Source: Methanoregula sp.
GTDB taxonomy: Archaea > Halobacteriota > Methanomicrobia > Methanomicrobiales > Methanospirillaceae
Assembly: GCA_028679075.1 (NCBI GenBank)
Contig: JAJRCF010000026.1
Location: forward strand, 1-37,275
Direction of reading: 5' to 3'
Length of the DNA stretch: 37,275 nucleotides
Both the position numbers and the translations under genes were made by a program. Of this stretch, positions 37,167 through 37,275 are shown piece by piece (position 1 is the first letter of the stretch; each line of letters starts with the position of its first letter). The notes beneath the pieces are model-generated. The model did not search any database. It saw nothing but the letters and a program-made list of their open reading frames with translations, and was not told the origin of the DNA.

Positions 37167-37275
37167 TTGTCGAAAGTTGTAGAGATTTCCCCAACCACAA
37201 GACATGAGGGACACTCCAAGCTGACGCTCAAGGTCAACGACCAGGGCATCATCGAGACCGGTAACTGGTGTTCCA
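37167..37275 (+). CDS. frhA: Coenzyme F420-reducing hydrogenase subunit alpha, N-terminal part
   Basis: Only the first 36 codons are in the window. They read [20 protein letters not shown] and continue with [16 protein letters not shown] (TTG read as Met), which is the typical N-terminus of FrhA, the NiFe catalytic subunit of the F420-reducing hydrogenase; the RHEGH stretch is the first conserved motif of the large subunit. The start is TTG at 37167, since no ATG is in frame nearby and a GAGG ribosome site lies at 37155-37158. Enzyme role: reversible reduction of F420 with H2 in methanogenesis. Nickel demand ties it loosely to the Co/Ni uptake cluster at 14-17 kb. Confidence 0.92.
   Translation, partial: MSKVVEISPTTRHEGHSKLTLKVNDQGIIETGNWCS

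Overview
The window looks like chromosomal DNA of a hydrogenotrophic methanogen of the order Methanomicrobiales, probably Methanoregulaceae (inference from gene content and protein style). Support: a Methanomicrobiales-type S-layer protein, archaeal RNA machinery (Nop5, fibrillarin, Cbf5, aIF2-beta, Rpo11/RpoL, aEF1-beta), coenzyme pathway genes (mptA for tetrahydromethanopterin, a probable mfnE for methanofuran), and the start of frhA for the F420-reducing hydrogenase at the right edge. Genes are closely packed, often with 4-bp ATGA/GTGA overlaps. TATA boxes about 25-35 bp before starts suggest many leaderless or short-leader transcripts. I saw no insertion sequence, integrase, prophage or CRISPR array.

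Layout. 1-2.6 kb: 5' part of a large S-layer gene (minus), then a 547-bp regulatory gap. 3.1-4.0 kb: methanogen-type thymidylate synthase and tRNA-Gln. 4.1-9.6 kb: RNA-modification island (minus: nop5, flpA, DUF1614 membrane protein, then separately a TctA-like permease; plus: hemD, cbf5, tRNA-Ser). 9.57-9.99 kb: a non-coding tract of G-runs, C-runs and GGGTACCC-type palindromes. 10.1-13.1 kb: iorA-iorB plus an abutting DNA methyltransferase (minus). 13.3-17.4 kb: tRNA-Ile, an unknown gene, and a DtxR-like regulator with an ECF-type Co/Ni importer (cbiQ, cbiO, cbiM, cbiN). 17.4-21.2 kb: t6A methylthiotransferase, nadX-nadC, HEAT-repeat protein. 21.3-24.0 kb: OB-fold protein, a two-regulator operon with its own palindrome, and a secreted phospholipase-D-like protein. 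24.0-27.9 kb: mfnE-like kinase, zinc-ribbon protein and aEF1-beta, malate dehydrogenase directly behind the SRP 7S RNA, a zinc-ribbon/SAM-fold protein, tRNA-Met and tRNA-Asn. 28-33 kb: small regulator and membrane protein, an M24 peptidase with methionine aminopeptidase, an AAA ATPase with a metallo-beta-lactamase protein, and rpoL. 33.2-35.8 kb: aIF2-beta with TRAM domain, flavodoxin, a hairpin-repeat array and ilvC. 35.9-37.3 kb: mptA and the start of frhA.

Most notable. (1) mptA is interrupted by an in-frame TAG exactly where the C-terminal ES-I-H motif should begin; the missing 30 residues are still encoded in frame behind it, and the conserved N-terminus has no ATG, GTG or TTG start. (2) Two matching palindromes (TTTGGAnTGAGnCCAAA) lie before the DtxR-like regulator and before cbiM, predicting a metal-responsive regulon. 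(3) A roughly 330-bp array of hairpins behind ilvC includes three copies of a 28-nt stem-loop, two of them perfect or with only a wobble pair. (4) A roughly 420-bp tract of G/C-run palindromes lies between tRNA-Ser and the methyltransferase. (5) A GTTAAC palindrome lies before a two-regulator operon.
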